NCBI RefSeq assembly: GCF_004124325.1
Contig: NZ_QBDT01000001.1
Span: forward strand, 4,960,001 to 5,024,000
Direction: 5' to 3'
DNA: 64,000 nucleotides
Source of the DNA: Streptomyces sp. L2
Lineage (GTDB): Bacteria > Actinomycetota > Actinomycetes > Streptomycetales > Streptomycetaceae
A program made the translations under genes and the position numbers. The notes under the pieces were generated by a model. That model was not told where the DNA came from and ran no database searches. It saw nothing but the letters and a program-made list of their open reading frames with translations. Of this stretch, positions 20,122 through 29,141 are shown piece by piece. Each line of letters starts with the position of its first letter. The stretch's first letter is position 1.

Positions 20122-20218
20122 GCCGCTCACTGTGCGTCAACGCGGCGACCGCGTCCGGGTGGCCCAAGGACGGTGCGGACGGGTTCACACGGATGGCGGC
20201 GAGTGCGAAGGTGTGATC

Positions 20219-21628
20219 ATGAGCCGTACCGAAGCGCAGCGCACCGCGGAGACCGGTGAGCCCGGGAGCCTCACCGGCCGGCTCCTGGCCGGGCTGCCGC
20301 CCGAGGCCGTGCTGACCGACCCCGACGTCACCGCCTCCTACGCCAACGACATGGCGAGCTTCTGCCCGGCGGGCGCCCCGGCCGTCGTCGTGCTGCCGCG
20401 CACCGTGGAACAGGTCCAGCACGTCCTGCGCACCGCCACCGAGCTGGGCGTCCCCGTCGTCCCGCAGGGCGCCCGCACCGGCCTGTCCGGCGGGGCCAAC
20501 GCCGTCGACGGCTGCATCGCGCTGTCCCTCACGCGGATGAACCGCATCCTGGAGATCAGCCCCGTCGACCGGATCGCCGTCGTCGAACCCGGCGTCGTCA
20601 ACGCCACGCTCTCCCGCGCCGTCGGGGAACACGGCCTGTACTACCCGCCCGACCCGTCCAGCTGGGAGACCTGCACGATCGGCGGGAACATCGGCACCGC
20701 CTCCGGCGGGCTGTGCTGCGTCAAGTACGGCGTGACCGCCGAGTACGTCCTCGGTCTGGACGTCGTCCTCGCCGACGGCCGCCTGATGTCCACCGGCCGC
20801 CGTACCGCGAAGGGCGTCGCGGGCTACGACCTCACCCGGCTGTTCGTCGGCTCCGAGGGCTCCCTCGGCATCGTCGTACGGGCCGTGCTCGCGCTGCGGC
20901 CCAAGCCGCCCCAGCAGCTCGTGCTCGCCGCCGAGTTCGGCTCCGCGACCGCCGCGTGCGACGCGATCTGCCGGATCATGGAGGGCGGGCACGTCCCGTC
21001 CCTCCTCGAACTGATGGACCGTACGACCGTCAAGGCGGTCAACGCCCTCGCCCACATGGGTCTGCCCGAGTCCACCGAGGCGCTGCTGCTGGCCGCCTTC
21101 GACACCCCGGACCCCGCCGCCGACCTCGCCGCCGTCGGCGCGCTCTGCGAGGCCGCCGGCGCCACCCAGGTGGTGCCCGCCGACGACGCCGCCGAGTCCG
21201 AACTGCTGCTCCAGGCCCGGCGGCTCGCGCTGACCGCGCTGGAGGCGGTCGCGGGCACGACGATGATCGACGACGTGTGCGTGCCCCGCTCCCGGCTCGG
21301 CGCGATGCTCGACGGGATCGAGCGGATCGCCGCCACGTACGACCTGACGATCGGCGTCTGCGCGCACGCGGGCGACGGCAACACCCACCCCACCGTCTGC
21401 TTCGACGCCCGCGACCCCGACGAGACCCGGAGGGCCCGCGAGTCCTTCGACGAGATCATGGCCCTCGGTCTGGAACTCGGCGGGACCATCACCGGCGAAC
21501 ACGGGGTGGGCGTGCTGAAGAAGGAGTGGCTGGCCCGCGAGATCGGCCCGGTCGGCCTGGAGATGCAGCGCGCGGTGAAGCAGGTCTTCGACCCGCTCGG
21601 CATCCTCAACCCGGGCAAACTGTTCTGA
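20219..21628 (+). CDS. FAD-linked oxidase (GlcD/D-lactate dehydrogenase family)
   Basis: Flavoprotein of the vanillyl-alcohol-oxidase fold related to glycolate oxidase subunit GlcD and D-lactate dehydrogenases, 469 residues. The FAD-binding PP-loop reads VVPQGARTGLSGGANAV, with GGNIGTASGG and VLGLDVVLADG completing the domain. The C-terminal cap carries GVCAHAGDGNTHP and TGEHGVGVLKKEWL, containing the substrate/metal-binding histidines, and ends in the usual DPLGILNPGKLF. ATG 20219 follows GAAGG by eight bases. It would oxidise a 2-hydroxy acid, passing electrons to a quinone or another acceptor; which acid is unknown. Confidence 0.92.
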   Translation: MSRTEAQRTAETGEPGSLTGRLLAGLPPEAVLTDPDVTASYANDMASFCPAGAPAVVVLPRTVEQVQHVLRTATELGVPVVPQGARTGLSGGANAVDGCIALSLTRMNRILEISPVDRIAVVEPGVVNATLSRAVGEHGLYYPPDPSSWETCTIGGNIGTASGGLCCVKYGVTAEYVLGLDVVLADGRLMSTGRRTAKGVAGYDLTRLFVGSEGSLGIVVRAVLALRPKPPQQLVLAAEFGSATAACDAICRIMEGGHVPSLLELMDRTTVKAVNALAHMGLPESTEALLLAAFDTPDPAADLAAVGALCEAAGATQVVPADDAAESELLLQARRLALTALEAVAGTTMIDDVCVPRSRLGAMLDGIERIAATYDLTIGVCAHAGDGNTHPTVCFDARDPDETRRARESFDEIMALGLELGGTITGEHGVGVLKKEWLAREIGPVGLEMQRAVKQVFDPLGILNPGKLF

Positions 21629-21657
21629 CCGGCCGCACCGGCTCACCCATACCGCGC

Positions 21658-22071
21658 TCACTGCGCCAGCAGCTGGTCGAGCGCGTCGTCGATGCCCAGC
21701 CGCGCGGCCTCCGTCCCCGGTGCCACCACCCGCAGCGTCCGCTCCAGCCACGCCGACACCTGCGCGGAGGGCGCCTCCAGCAGGGCGTCGCCGTCGGGCG
21801 AACTCAGCGCCATCAGCACCACGCTGCGCCCGTCGGCCTTCGTCGGCCACACCCGCACGTCCCCCTGCCCGCACGGCCGGAACACCCCCTCCACCAGGAG
21901 TTCCCTCGCGAACGTCCAGTTGACGGGATGCTCGGAGTTGATGTGGAAGGTGACGTGCACGGCGTACGGGTCGTCGGTGCGGTAGCTCAGCCGCGCCGGG
22001 ACCGGGACGCTCCGCTCCGGCGACAGGACGAGGTTCAGCTCCAGCTCGCGCTCCACCACGGTGTGCTCCAT
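21658..22071 (-). CDS. ssgG: SsgA-like protein, probably SsgG
   Basis: SALP-family protein of 137 residues, a family unique to sporulating actinomycetes that positions division and cell-wall events. Characteristic features are RLSYRTDDPYAVHVTFHI, WTFARELLVEG, GDVRVWPT and the acidic C-terminal part. I assign it to ssgG because the neighbours (FAD oxidase, TPR protein, hppD) match my recollection of the S. coelicolor ssgG locus, where ssgG is needed for correct placement of sporulation septa. ATG 22071 is preceded by GCAGGTC; a further upstream start is possible but adds a non-conserved tail. Convergent with the FAD oxidase. Confidence 0.82.
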   Translation of the reverse strand: MEHTVVERELELNLVLSPERSVPVPARLSYRTDDPYAVHVTFHINSEHPVNWTFARELLVEGVFRPCGQGDVRVWPTKADGRSVVLMALSSPDGDALLEAPSAQVSAWLERTLRVVAPGTEAARLGIDDALDQLLAQ

Positions 22072-22338
22072 GACCTGCGTTTCCTCTCTCCCGGGGGCCG
22101 CCCGGACGCGGCCCCGCACGAGGGAGAGGCGGCGGGGGCGCGGGCATTACGCGGGTTCGGGAAAGTTTTTTCGCCGCCTCTCCGTGTACGACGGCGCTCC
22201 CTCGTCCCGGTATGGCGGAGCAGTGCACGGAGTTGCCCGTAAAGGTGCGGGTACGGCGGGACTGGCGGTGGGGGCTCCGCGCGTCTGATAGATGTGGAGG
22301 CTCGCATCCCACCTCCGAGCAGATACGGGACGACGGAC

Positions 22339-23820
22339 ATGAGCGCCCCAACCCCGGCCCCCGGCGACGACAGGCCCCGCGAGGGCTACTACCCGGACCC
22401 GTCCATCCCCGGCTACGTCCGGTACTGGAACGGCGCCTCCTGGGTGCCGGGCACCAGCAGGCCGGCGCCGAGGGACGGCGAACCGCTCAGCCCGCCGCCG
22501 GGCGCCGCCCCGGCGGCTCCGACTCCACAGGCTCCTGCGGCCCCGGCCGCCCCCGCAGCCCCGATGGCTCCCGTGCCGCCGGCGGCTTCGGCGATGGAGG
22601 AGACGGGCCCACACTTCTTCGACGAGGACCCGCAGCCCACGCCGTCCGGCCCGCAGCGGCAGGCGCCCGCCGCATGGGCGGCCGACCCCAGGGTTCCGGC
22701 GGACACCCCGGCCCAGCCGTCCGGCCACGCCATGAGCGCCGACGGCACGGCCTCCATCCCCCCGGCCGAGCCGGACACCCCCGACGCGGGCGGCACCTTC
22801 ATCTTCCGCCGCCCGGTCCCGGGTCCGGCGGCGGTCCAGGACGAGGGCACGATGACGTTCCGCCCGGTGCGGGACACCTCCGGTCCGGGGTCGAGCGGGG
22901 CACGCGCGCGTGGGACGAGTGGGCCGGCGAGCGGCGGTTCCGCCACCCCCGGTGCGGGCGGCCCCGGCCTCCAGGGCCCCGTCGGAGCGGCCCCCGCCTC
23001 CGCCTCAACCGCCGCCCCCGCCACCCCGTCCGCCGGTCCCGCCGCCACGCCGGTCACCGGTGCCGGTTTCGGAGCCGGGAAGGCGGCCGCCGCACGCGCC
23101 GCCGCACCGGCCCCCTTCGCACCGAACGCCGCCGCACCCGCCCCCTCCGTGCCGCACCAGGCCGCCGCTCCGGCACCGCAGCCGGCGCCCGCCCCGGTGA
23201 CCAGCGGTCCCGGGGGAGGGCAGGCCTCCTGGGCGCAGCAGGTGCACCAGCTGGCCGGGGCCGGGGACGAGCAGCCCGTCGCGCCGTGGAAGCCGCCGGT
23301 GGACGACATCTTCCAGGCGGCGGCGCGCCGGCAGGCCGCGGCCCGGCCCGCCGGACTCGGCAGGCGGTTCCTCGCCCGGCTCGTCGACAACCTGGTCATC
23401 GGCGCCGTCACTGGCGTCGCGGCCGTCCCGTTCGGCACCAGGGCCGTCGACCACATCCAGGACAAGATCGACGCGGCGAAGCTGTCCGGCCGTACCGTCA
23501 CCGTCTGGCTGCTCGACGGCACCACCGGCACCTGCCTCGCCATCGTGCTGGCCGTCCTGCTCGTCTTCGGCGTCCTCTACGAGGTGCTGCCCACCGCCAA
23601 GTGGGGCCGCACCCTGGGCAAGAAGCTGTGCGGGCTCGACGTGCGGGACATCGAGGGCCACGAGCCTCCCGCCTTCGGCGCGGCGCTGCGCCGCTGGCTG
23701 GTGTACAGCGTTCCCGGCCTCCTCGGCATCGGCGTCCTCGGCGTGCTGTGGTGCCTGTTCGACCGTCCCTGGCACCAGTGCTGGCACGACAAGGCGGCGC
23801 ACACCTTCGTCGCGGGCTGA
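22339..23820 (+). CDS. RDD-domain membrane protein with N-terminal DUF2510
   Basis: Protein of 493 residues. DUF2510 at the N-terminus (EGYYPDPSIPGYVRYWNGASWV, residues about 16-37), then about 300 residues of Ala/Pro-rich low-complexity linker, then an RDD domain near residues 335-490 with the defining GRRFLARLVDNLVIG and three hydrophobic helices, plus GRTLGKKLCGLDVRD. RDD proteins are integral membrane proteins, some linked to ion transport. ATG 22339 follows GGGACGACGGAC; an in-frame GTG at 22294 is less likely. A related but smaller RDD gene follows 96 bp downstream. Confidence 0.82.
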   Translation: MSAPTPAPGDDRPREGYYPDPSIPGYVRYWNGASWVPGTSRPAPRDGEPLSPPPGAAPAAPTPQAPAAPAAPAAPMAPVPPAASAMEETGPHFFDEDPQPTPSGPQRQAPAAWAADPRVPADTPAQPSGHAMSADGTASIPPAEPDTPDAGGTFIFRRPVPGPAAVQDEGTMTFRPVRDTSGPGSSGARARGTSGPASGGSATPGAGGPGLQGPVGAAPASASTAAPATPSAGPAATPVTGAGFGAGKAAAARAAAPAPFAPNAAAPAPSVPHQAAAPAPQPAPAPVTSGPGGGQASWAQQVHQLAGAGDEQPVAPWKPPVDDIFQAAARRQAAARPAGLGRRFLARLVDNLVIGAVTGVAAVPFGTRAVDHIQDKIDAAKLSGRTVTVWLLDGTTGTCLAIVLAVLLVFGVLYEVLPTAKWGRTLGKKLCGLDVRDIEGHEPPAFGAALRRWLVYSVPGLLGIGVLGVLWCLFDRPWHQCWHDKAAHTFVAG

Positions 23821-23916
23821 CCGCCGGCCGCGCGACGGCGCCGAAGGGCTGGCGCCGGTACTCCGTACGGCGGTCTGCCGGATGCGGAGCCGGGGCGTTC
23901 GGGATGCACTCGGGCC

Positions 23917-24705
23917 ATGAGCAGCGAACCGCCCCACGGCTCCGGACCGCAGCCGCCCGACGACGATCCGCTCCGCAAGCGGCCCCCGTCGCAAGAGGGC
24001 GCGGGCTCGCCGTACGACCCGCCGTACGGCGCCCAGCAGCCCCCACCCCCGGGCGGCGACCAGGGCGGCGGCCAGCCACCCCCGTACGGGGGCCAGCAGC
24101 CTCCGCCCTACGGCGGCGGCCAGCCTCCTCCGCACGGCGGCGGCCCCTACGGCGGCGGTCAGCCTCCCCCGCCGGGAGGCGGCCCCTACGGTGGTGGCGG
24201 CCCGTACGGCGGTGACCCCTACGGCGGCAGCGGCTACCCCGCCGACCCGCTCGCCGGAATGCCCCCGCTCGCCGACAGCGGCAAGCGGACCCTCGCCCGC
24301 ATCATCGACATGATCCTGGTGGGGATCGTCGTCGGCCTGCTCACCTGGGCGTTCGGGGTCAGCGCGTGGGAGATGAACGACAACGGCATCCAGGCCGGCC
24401 GGTCGGCGGCCGAGGGCGTCATCGCCGCCGTCCTCTACATCGCCTACGACACGTTCATGATGTCCCGGACCGGCCAGACGCTCGGCAAGAAGTGGCTGCA
24501 CCTGCGCGTGGCCAACCTGGACAACGGTGCCACGCCCTCCCCGCAGACCCTGCTGATCCGCTCCCTGGTGCTGTGGATTCCGTTCGCGTTCTGCTGCGCC
24601 TGCATCTGGACTGCCATCTCGGGCGGTTGGAGCTTCTTCGACAAGCCGTACAAACAGGGCCTGCACGACAAAGCGGCCAAGACGGTGGTCGTCAGCACGC
24701 GTTGA
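23917..24705 (+). CDS. RDD-domain membrane protein with Gly/Pro/Tyr-rich N-terminus
   Basis: Protein of 262 residues. Residues 1-110 are a low-complexity region of repeated GGGQPPPYGG and GGGPYGG units; residues about 120-255 are an RDD domain starting SGKRTLARIIDMILVGIVVG with three membrane helices and the GQTLGKKWLHLRVAN motif. The repeat segment is likely disordered and resembles tails that mediate weak protein contacts. No strong ribosome site precedes ATG 23917. It looks like a diverged tandem relative of the preceding RDD gene, without DUF2510. Confidence 0.85.
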   Translation: MSSEPPHGSGPQPPDDDPLRKRPPSQEGAGSPYDPPYGAQQPPPPGGDQGGGQPPPYGGQQPPPYGGGQPPPHGGGPYGGGQPPPPGGGPYGGGGPYGGDPYGGSGYPADPLAGMPPLADSGKRTLARIIDMILVGIVVGLLTWAFGVSAWEMNDNGIQAGRSAAEGVIAAVLYIAYDTFMMSRTGQTLGKKWLHLRVANLDNGATPSPQTLLIRSLVLWIPFAFCCACIWTAISGGWSFFDKPYKQGLHDKAAKTVVVSTR

Positions 24706-24721
24706 GCCCGGTGTCCGCCGG

Positions 24722-24958
24722 TCAGAGCCGGCTGGGCACCCGCTCCTCCTCGGCCGCGGGCTCCGTCCGCGCTGCGACGGTGTGGGCGCCGGGTAGCGGC
24801 ACCGTCATGGCCACGAAGACGCCCAGCGCGAGTGCGGCGAGTGCGATGACGGCGATCCCGAGGACGGAAGTCGCCTGCGAGAGCAGCAGCATGGCGAGGG
24901 TCGAGAAGACCACGGTGCAGAAACCGTAGACGAGCTGTGCGGCAGTCGGACGAGGCAT
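24722..24958 (-). CDS. Small two-helix membrane protein
   Basis: 78 residues, with two hydrophobic helices (VYGFCTVVFSTLAMLLL and VLGIAVIALAALALGVFVAM) and a charged C-terminal tail. ATG 24958 is preceded by GAGGA about ten bases upstream. An in-frame extension to ATG 25066 adds a non-hydrophobic region and is less likely. No family recognised; convergent with the RDD gene with 16 bp between. Confidence 0.65.
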   Translation of the reverse strand: MPRPTAAQLVYGFCTVVFSTLAMLLLSQATSVLGIAVIALAALALGVFVAMTVPLPGAHTVAARTEPAAEEERVPSRL

Positions 24959-25347
24959 GGCAATCGTGTCCTCGGGAGGGTCGGGGGGTGCCGTTTCGAC
25001 TCTATTCGGCTGCATGCCCGGGACGGACGATGGGTAAGCGTGACCTAACCCACGGTGCCGGTGCACAGGGGGCGCACGGAGTCATGGGGCCCCGGCATGT
25101 GCCGGTATCACGCGCCCGTTGGCCGGGATTCCCCTACGGCGCGCCCGGGGACCGAGGGTTAACCCTGTTCGTAAAGCGGACGTCAGCTCCGCATAGTGCA
25201 CTTGTCCTGGGCAAGTCAAGATCTGTCTTTTCTTCTAAACCTCTAGTCAAATGACGTCACTTGACACACGCGTTGAACGTGCGCGCACGGATCCATCCAT
25301 GACCCGGGACCCCCTGTTCGTGCGCGCGGCGCGGGGGAGGAACTCAA
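24959..25347. other. 389-bp regulatory region upstream of the M6 protease gene
   Basis: Less GC-rich than its surroundings and full of inverted repeats: TGGGT and ACCCA spanning 25031-25052, a perfect 12-bp palindrome AGGGTTAACCCT at 25155-25166, near-palindrome CTTGTCCTGGGCAAG at 25201-25215, and TGACGTCA at 25252-25259. TTGACA (25261-25266) looks like a -35 box but I see no good -10 at the right distance. Probably a multi-site control region for the secreted protease. No gene. Confidence 0.5.
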
Positions 25348-27702
25348 GTGACCAGCAGACCCTGGACGTTCAGAGCCGCCGCCATCGGCGTTGTGCTCGC
25401 CACCGCCTCGGCCGGATTCGCGACCTTCGCCGTCGCGCAGGCCGCGACCGGCGCGGACAAGGCCCCGTCGGCTGCCGCGAACCGGCACGACCCGGCCCTG
25501 AAGCAGCAGTCGCACAACCTCGACGGTCCGATGAGCAAGACGCAGCGGGCGCAGCGCCAGGAGGCCCTGAACCAGCTCATATCGGGCAAGACGAAGGTCA
25601 AGGAGCGCAACGGCTCCAAGGTCGTCCAGCTCAAGAGCAAGAAGGGCGACAGCAAGTACGTCGAGCTCGGCCGGGAGAAGACCGACAAGATCTTCACGAT
25701 CCTGGTGGAGTTCGGCGACCAGACGGACCCCAAGTTCGGCGGCACCCCCGGCCCGCTGCACAACACGATCGCCCAGCCCGACCGCCGCAAGGACAACTCG
25801 ACGGCCTGGCAGGCGGACTACAACCAGAAGCACTACCAGGACCTGTACTTCGGCACCGGCAAGAAGACCGAGTCGCTGAAGAAGTACTACGAGAAGCAGT
25901 CCTCGGGCCGCTACTCGGTCGACGGTGAGGTCTCCGACTGGGTCAAGGTGCCCTACAACGAGGCCCGCTACGGCAACGACGCCTGCGGCCAGACGAACTG
26001 CACCGACGTGTGGAACGTGGTCCGCGACGGCCTGAACGCCTGGGTCGCCGACCAGAAGAAGGCCGGCAAGTCCGACGCCACCATCAAGGCGGACCTGGCC
26101 AAGTACGACCAGTGGGACCGCTACGACTACGACGGCGACGGCAACTTCAACGAGCCCGACGGTTACATCGACCACTTCCAGCTCGTGCACGCCGGTGAGG
26201 ACGAGTCCGCGGGCGGCGGCGCCCAGGGCACGGACGCGATCTGGGCCCACCGCTGGTACGCCTTCGGCACCGACGCGGGCGCGACCGGTCCGGCCGACAA
26301 CAAGCTCGGCGGCACCCAGGTCGGCGACACCGGCGTCTGGGTCGGCGACTACACCATCCAGCCGGAGAACGGCGGCCTCGGTGTCTTCGCCCACGAGTAC
26401 GGCCACGACCTCGGCCTGCCGGACGAGTACGACACCGCGGGCGGCGACAACGGCACCGGCTTCTGGACGCTGATGTCCGCCGGCTCCTGGCTGGGCACCG
26501 GCAAGGAGGCCATCGGCGACATGCCGGGCGACCTCAACGCCTGGGACAAGATGCAGCTGGGCTGGCTGAACTACGACACCGCCAAGGCGGGCGTCACCTC
26601 CTGGCACAAGCTGGGTCTCGCCGAGTACAACACCAAGTACCACCAGGCGCTCGTCGTCTCGCTGCCGGACAAGGCGGTCAAGACCACGATCGTCAACCCG
26701 GCGCAGGGTGCCACCCAGTGGTGGAGCGGCATGGGTGACAACCTCAAGAACACCCTGACCCGTTCGGTGGACCTGACCGGCAAGACGTCCGCGAAGCTGG
26801 ACCTCGACGGCTGGTACGACATCGAGAAGGACTACGACTACCTCTACACCGAGGTGTCGACCGACGGCGGCGCCAACTGGACCGCCCTCGACGGCACGGT
26901 GGACGGCCAGGCCATCCCGCGCGACGGCAGCGACAAGCCGGCCCTGACCGGTTCGGTCGACGGCTACAAGAAGCTGTCGTACTCCCTCGACGCCTACGCG
27001 GGCCAGAAGATCCAGCTGCGCTTCCGCTACCAGTCCGACGGCGGCGTCGCCCTGAAGGGCTTCGCGGCGGACGACATCACGCTGACCGCCGACGGTGCCC
27101 CGGTGTTCTCGGACAACGCCGAGAGCGCGGACAACGCGTGGACGGCCTCCGGCTTCTCCCGCATCGGCGCGTCCTTCACCAAGGACTACAAGCAGTACTA
27201 CATCGCCGAGAACCGGCAGTACGAGTCGTACGACAAGACCCTCAAGGTCGGCCCGTACAACTTCGGTTCGGCCAAGCGCACGGGCTGGGTGGAGCACTAC
27301 CCGTACCAGAACGGCCTGCTGATCTGGAAGTGGGACACCTCCCAGGCTGACAACAACACCAGCGTCCACCCGGGCGTCGGCCAGATCCTGCCGGTCGACG
27401 CGCACGCCAAGGCCCTGAAGTGGTCCGACGGCACGCTGATGCGCAACAAGATCCAGACGTACGACTCGACGTTCACGATCGGTCGCACCGACGCCCTCAC
27501 CCTGCACAAGGCGGACGTGAAGACCAAGATCAAGTCGCAGAAGGGCGTGCGGACGTTCAACGACCACACGAACACCTACTACGACCCGGAGAACCCCTCC
27601 GCGAGCGTCAAGATCACTGACACCAACACCAAGATCAGGATCCTGAAGCAGGGCAAGGGTGGCTCGACCGTGGAGCTGCTGGTTGGTCCCGCGGTGAAGT
27701 AA
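25348..27702 (+). CDS. Secreted M6 (immune inhibitor A) metalloprotease
   Basis: Secreted zinc protease of 784 residues. A signal peptide (residues 1-32, cleaved near AVAQA) and a propeptide precede the M6 domain, where the zinc site is HEYGH with His349, Glu350 and His353 followed by DLGLPDEYDTAGG. Beyond it come immune-inhibitor-A C-terminal modules, including two MAM/carbohydrate-type beta-sandwich segments around residues 470-600. Calcium-like DYDGDGNFNEPDG lies at about 258-270. Start GTG 25348 has GGGGGAGG seven bases upstream. The gene uses very few rare codons, suggesting strong expression. A 14-bp hairpin terminator follows the stop. Confidence 0.93.
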   Translation: MTSRPWTFRAAAIGVVLATASAGFATFAVAQAATGADKAPSAAANRHDPALKQQSHNLDGPMSKTQRAQRQEALNQLISGKTKVKERNGSKVVQLKSKKGDSKYVELGREKTDKIFTILVEFGDQTDPKFGGTPGPLHNTIAQPDRRKDNSTAWQADYNQKHYQDLYFGTGKKTESLKKYYEKQSSGRYSVDGEVSDWVKVPYNEARYGNDACGQTNCTDVWNVVRDGLNAWVADQKKAGKSDATIKADLAKYDQWDRYDYDGDGNFNEPDGYIDHFQLVHAGEDESAGGGAQGTDAIWAHRWYAFGTDAGATGPADNKLGGTQVGDTGVWVGDYTIQPENGGLGVFAHEYGHDLGLPDEYDTAGGDNGTGFWTLMSAGSWLGTGKEAIGDMPGDLNAWDKMQLGWLNYDTAKAGVTSWHKLGLAEYNTKYHQALVVSLPDKAVKTTIVNPAQGATQWWSGMGDNLKNTLTRSVDLTGKTSAKLDLDGWYDIEKDYDYLYTEVSTDGGANWTALDGTVDGQAIPRDGSDKPALTGSVDGYKKLSYSLDAYAGQKIQLRFRYQSDGGVALKGFAADDITLTADGAPVFSDNAESADNAWTASGFSRIGASFTKDYKQYYIAENRQYESYDKTLKVGPYNFGSAKRTGWVEHYPYQNGLLIWKWDTSQADNNTSVHPGVGQILPVDAHAKALKWSDGTLMRNKIQTYDSTFTIGRTDALTLHKADVKTKIKSQKGVRTFNDHTNTYYDPENPSASVKITDTNTKIRILKQGKGGSTVELLVGPAVK

Positions 27703-27729
27703 GCGGGCATTTCCGCAGGTCAGAAGCGT

Positions 27730-27770
27730 ATCGGCGGCAACCCCCTGGCGGGTTGCCGCCGATCGTGTTT
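27730..27770 (+). terminator. Terminator of the M6 protease gene
   Basis: ATCGGCGGCAACCC (27730-27743) and GGGTTGCCGCCGAT (27750-27763) form a perfect 14-bp stem with a 6-base loop, followed by CGTGTTT. Confidence 0.8.
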
Positions 27771-27824
27771 AGGTGCGACCTGTGGCTCGCTTATTGACAC
27801 CGACCGGAACGGGGATGTGACCAC

Positions 27825-28157
27825 ATGGCCGCAGGAGGTTTCTGCAAGCTGCCGAACGGCACGGTGGTGGTGGCGCTCAACCTGCCCAGCCCGGGCCCTG
27901 CGGGCGGCCCTGGCGGGGTACGGGTGCTGGTCCACGCCCAGAACCGGGCCCGAGCCCTGACCAGGCTCCGCAACCTGGGGTTGCGCGCGATATACCTGCG
28001 GGGCAACACCGCGCCGCCCACCCCGGACGAGGTGACGGCGGTCCTCCACCACCCCGACGGCCTCCTCTGGCGCACGTCCCCGGACAACGGTGTCATCCCG
28101 AACGAACTCTGGCACCCCATCCGAGCCCTTCTCCGCAGACCGGTGCCTCAGGGGTGA
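27825..28157 (+). CDS. Conserved-looking small protein of unknown function
   Basis: 110 residues, ATG 27825 after a GGGGA site. Soluble, with a beta-rich start (FCKLPNGTVVVALNLPSPG) and a helix-rich middle (VHAQNRARALTRLRNLGLRAIYLRGN). No domain recognised and no membrane segment. Codon bias matches neighbouring genes. It stands alone between the protease terminator and a repeat-filled gap, and points toward pncA on the opposite strand. Confidence 0.65.
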   Translation: MAAGGFCKLPNGTVVVALNLPSPGPAGGPGGVRVLVHAQNRARALTRLRNLGLRAIYLRGNTAPPTPDEVTAVLHHPDGLLWRTSPDNGVIPNELWHPIRALLRRPVPQG

Positions 28158-28476
28158 GACCGAGGGCGGCCGGGGCCGTACGTCATCCGCCGGCCGGCTG
28201 TGGCCGCTCGCGCAGTTCCCCGCGCCCCTGAGGGGCGCGCTGTACCGGGCGGCGCTTTCCAGCACTGGCCCGGGCAGCTCGCCCAGGGGGCGCGGGGAAC
28301 TGCGCGACGAGCCCCCGCCGACCCGCAGGCGAAACGCGACCCCCAGCCACCCCTGAGGGGCGCGCTGTGCTGGGCGGCGCCTTCCAGTGCCGGCCCGCGC
28401 AGCTCACCCAAGGGGCGCGGGGAACTTTGCGAGCGGCCACAGCCGGGCAGCAGGTGACGTACGAGTTCAGTGCGGG
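28158..28476. repeat. Intergenic block with two ~88-bp direct repeats
   Basis: Two imperfect direct copies, 28225-28313 and 28350-28440, each beginning CCCCTGAGGGGCGCGCTGT or close to it and ending with the dispersed 20-mer GGGCGCGGGGAACTGCGCGA (28288-28307, and a two-mismatch copy at 28413-28432). An inverted copy at 28208-28227 precedes them, so long hairpins between opposite copies are possible. No gene. Confidence 0.75.
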
Positions 28477-29073
28477 CTAGTTGTTCAGGACTGGTTTGCC
28501 GGTGAGGGTTATGCCTGCTGAGCGGAGTGCTTCGAGGGCGCGGTCGGTGCTGTCGGCGGAGACCCCCGCCGTGAGGTCGAGCAGCACCTGCGTCCGAAAC
28601 CCCTCCTCCGCGGCATCCAGCGCCGTAGCCCGCACGCAGTGATCCGTCGCGATCCCGACCACGTCGACCTCGTCGATGTGCCGCGCCCGCAGCCACGCCG
28701 CCAGCGACACCCCGTTCTCGTCGGCCCCCTCGAACCCGCTGTACGCGGCCGAGTAGGCCCCCTTGTCGAACACCGCGTCCACCGCCCCCGAGGCGACGGC
28801 CGGCGCGAAGTTGGGGTGGAACCCCACCCCCTCCGTGCCCGCGACGCAGTGCGCCGGCCAGGAGTGGACGTAGTCGGGGTCGTCCGCGAAGTGGCCGCCC
28901 GGCGCGATGTGGTGGTCGCGGGTGGCCACCACGTGCCGGTAGCCCGCGCCGCCCGCCGCCTGCCCGATCAGTTCGGTGATCGCGGCGGCGACATCGGCAC
29001 CCCCCGCCACCGCGAGGCTGCCGCCCTCGCAGAAGTCGTTCTGGACGTCTACGACGATCAAGGCGCGGCGCAT
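28477..29073 (-). CDS. pncA: Nicotinamidase
   Basis: Hydrolyses nicotinamide to nicotinate for NAD salvage; 198 residues. Isochorismatase-fold catalytic triad Asp9 (VVDVQNDF), Lys104 (VFDKGAY) and Cys146 (ATDHCVRAT) is present, as are the cis-peptide before the cysteine and the metal-binding TRDHH segment with the following GGHF. Second gene after pncB with a 68-bp gap, on the same strand, so nicotinamide is deamidated and then ribosylated by products of one unit. ATG 29073 is the only sensible start. Confidence 0.95.
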   Translation of the reverse strand: MRRALIVVDVQNDFCEGGSLAVAGGADVAAAITELIGQAAGGAGYRHVVATRDHHIAPGGHFADDPDYVHSWPAHCVAGTEGVGFHPNFAPAVASGAVDAVFDKGAYSAAYSGFEGADENGVSLAAWLRARHIDEVDVVGIATDHCVRATALDAAEEGFRTQVLLDLTAGVSADSTDRALEALRSAGITLTGKPVLNN

Positions 29074-29141
29074 GGCGGGTGTCCTTCGACTGGATGGATG
29101 GGTGGGTGGGCGGTGGAGGAGAGGCGCGTACCGGTCCCGGA

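Noticed and set aside
28158..28476. Short plus-strand ORFs in the repeat block
   Set aside because: Several frames of 85-90 codons are made of the repeated sequence and translate differently in each copy, so they are not genes.
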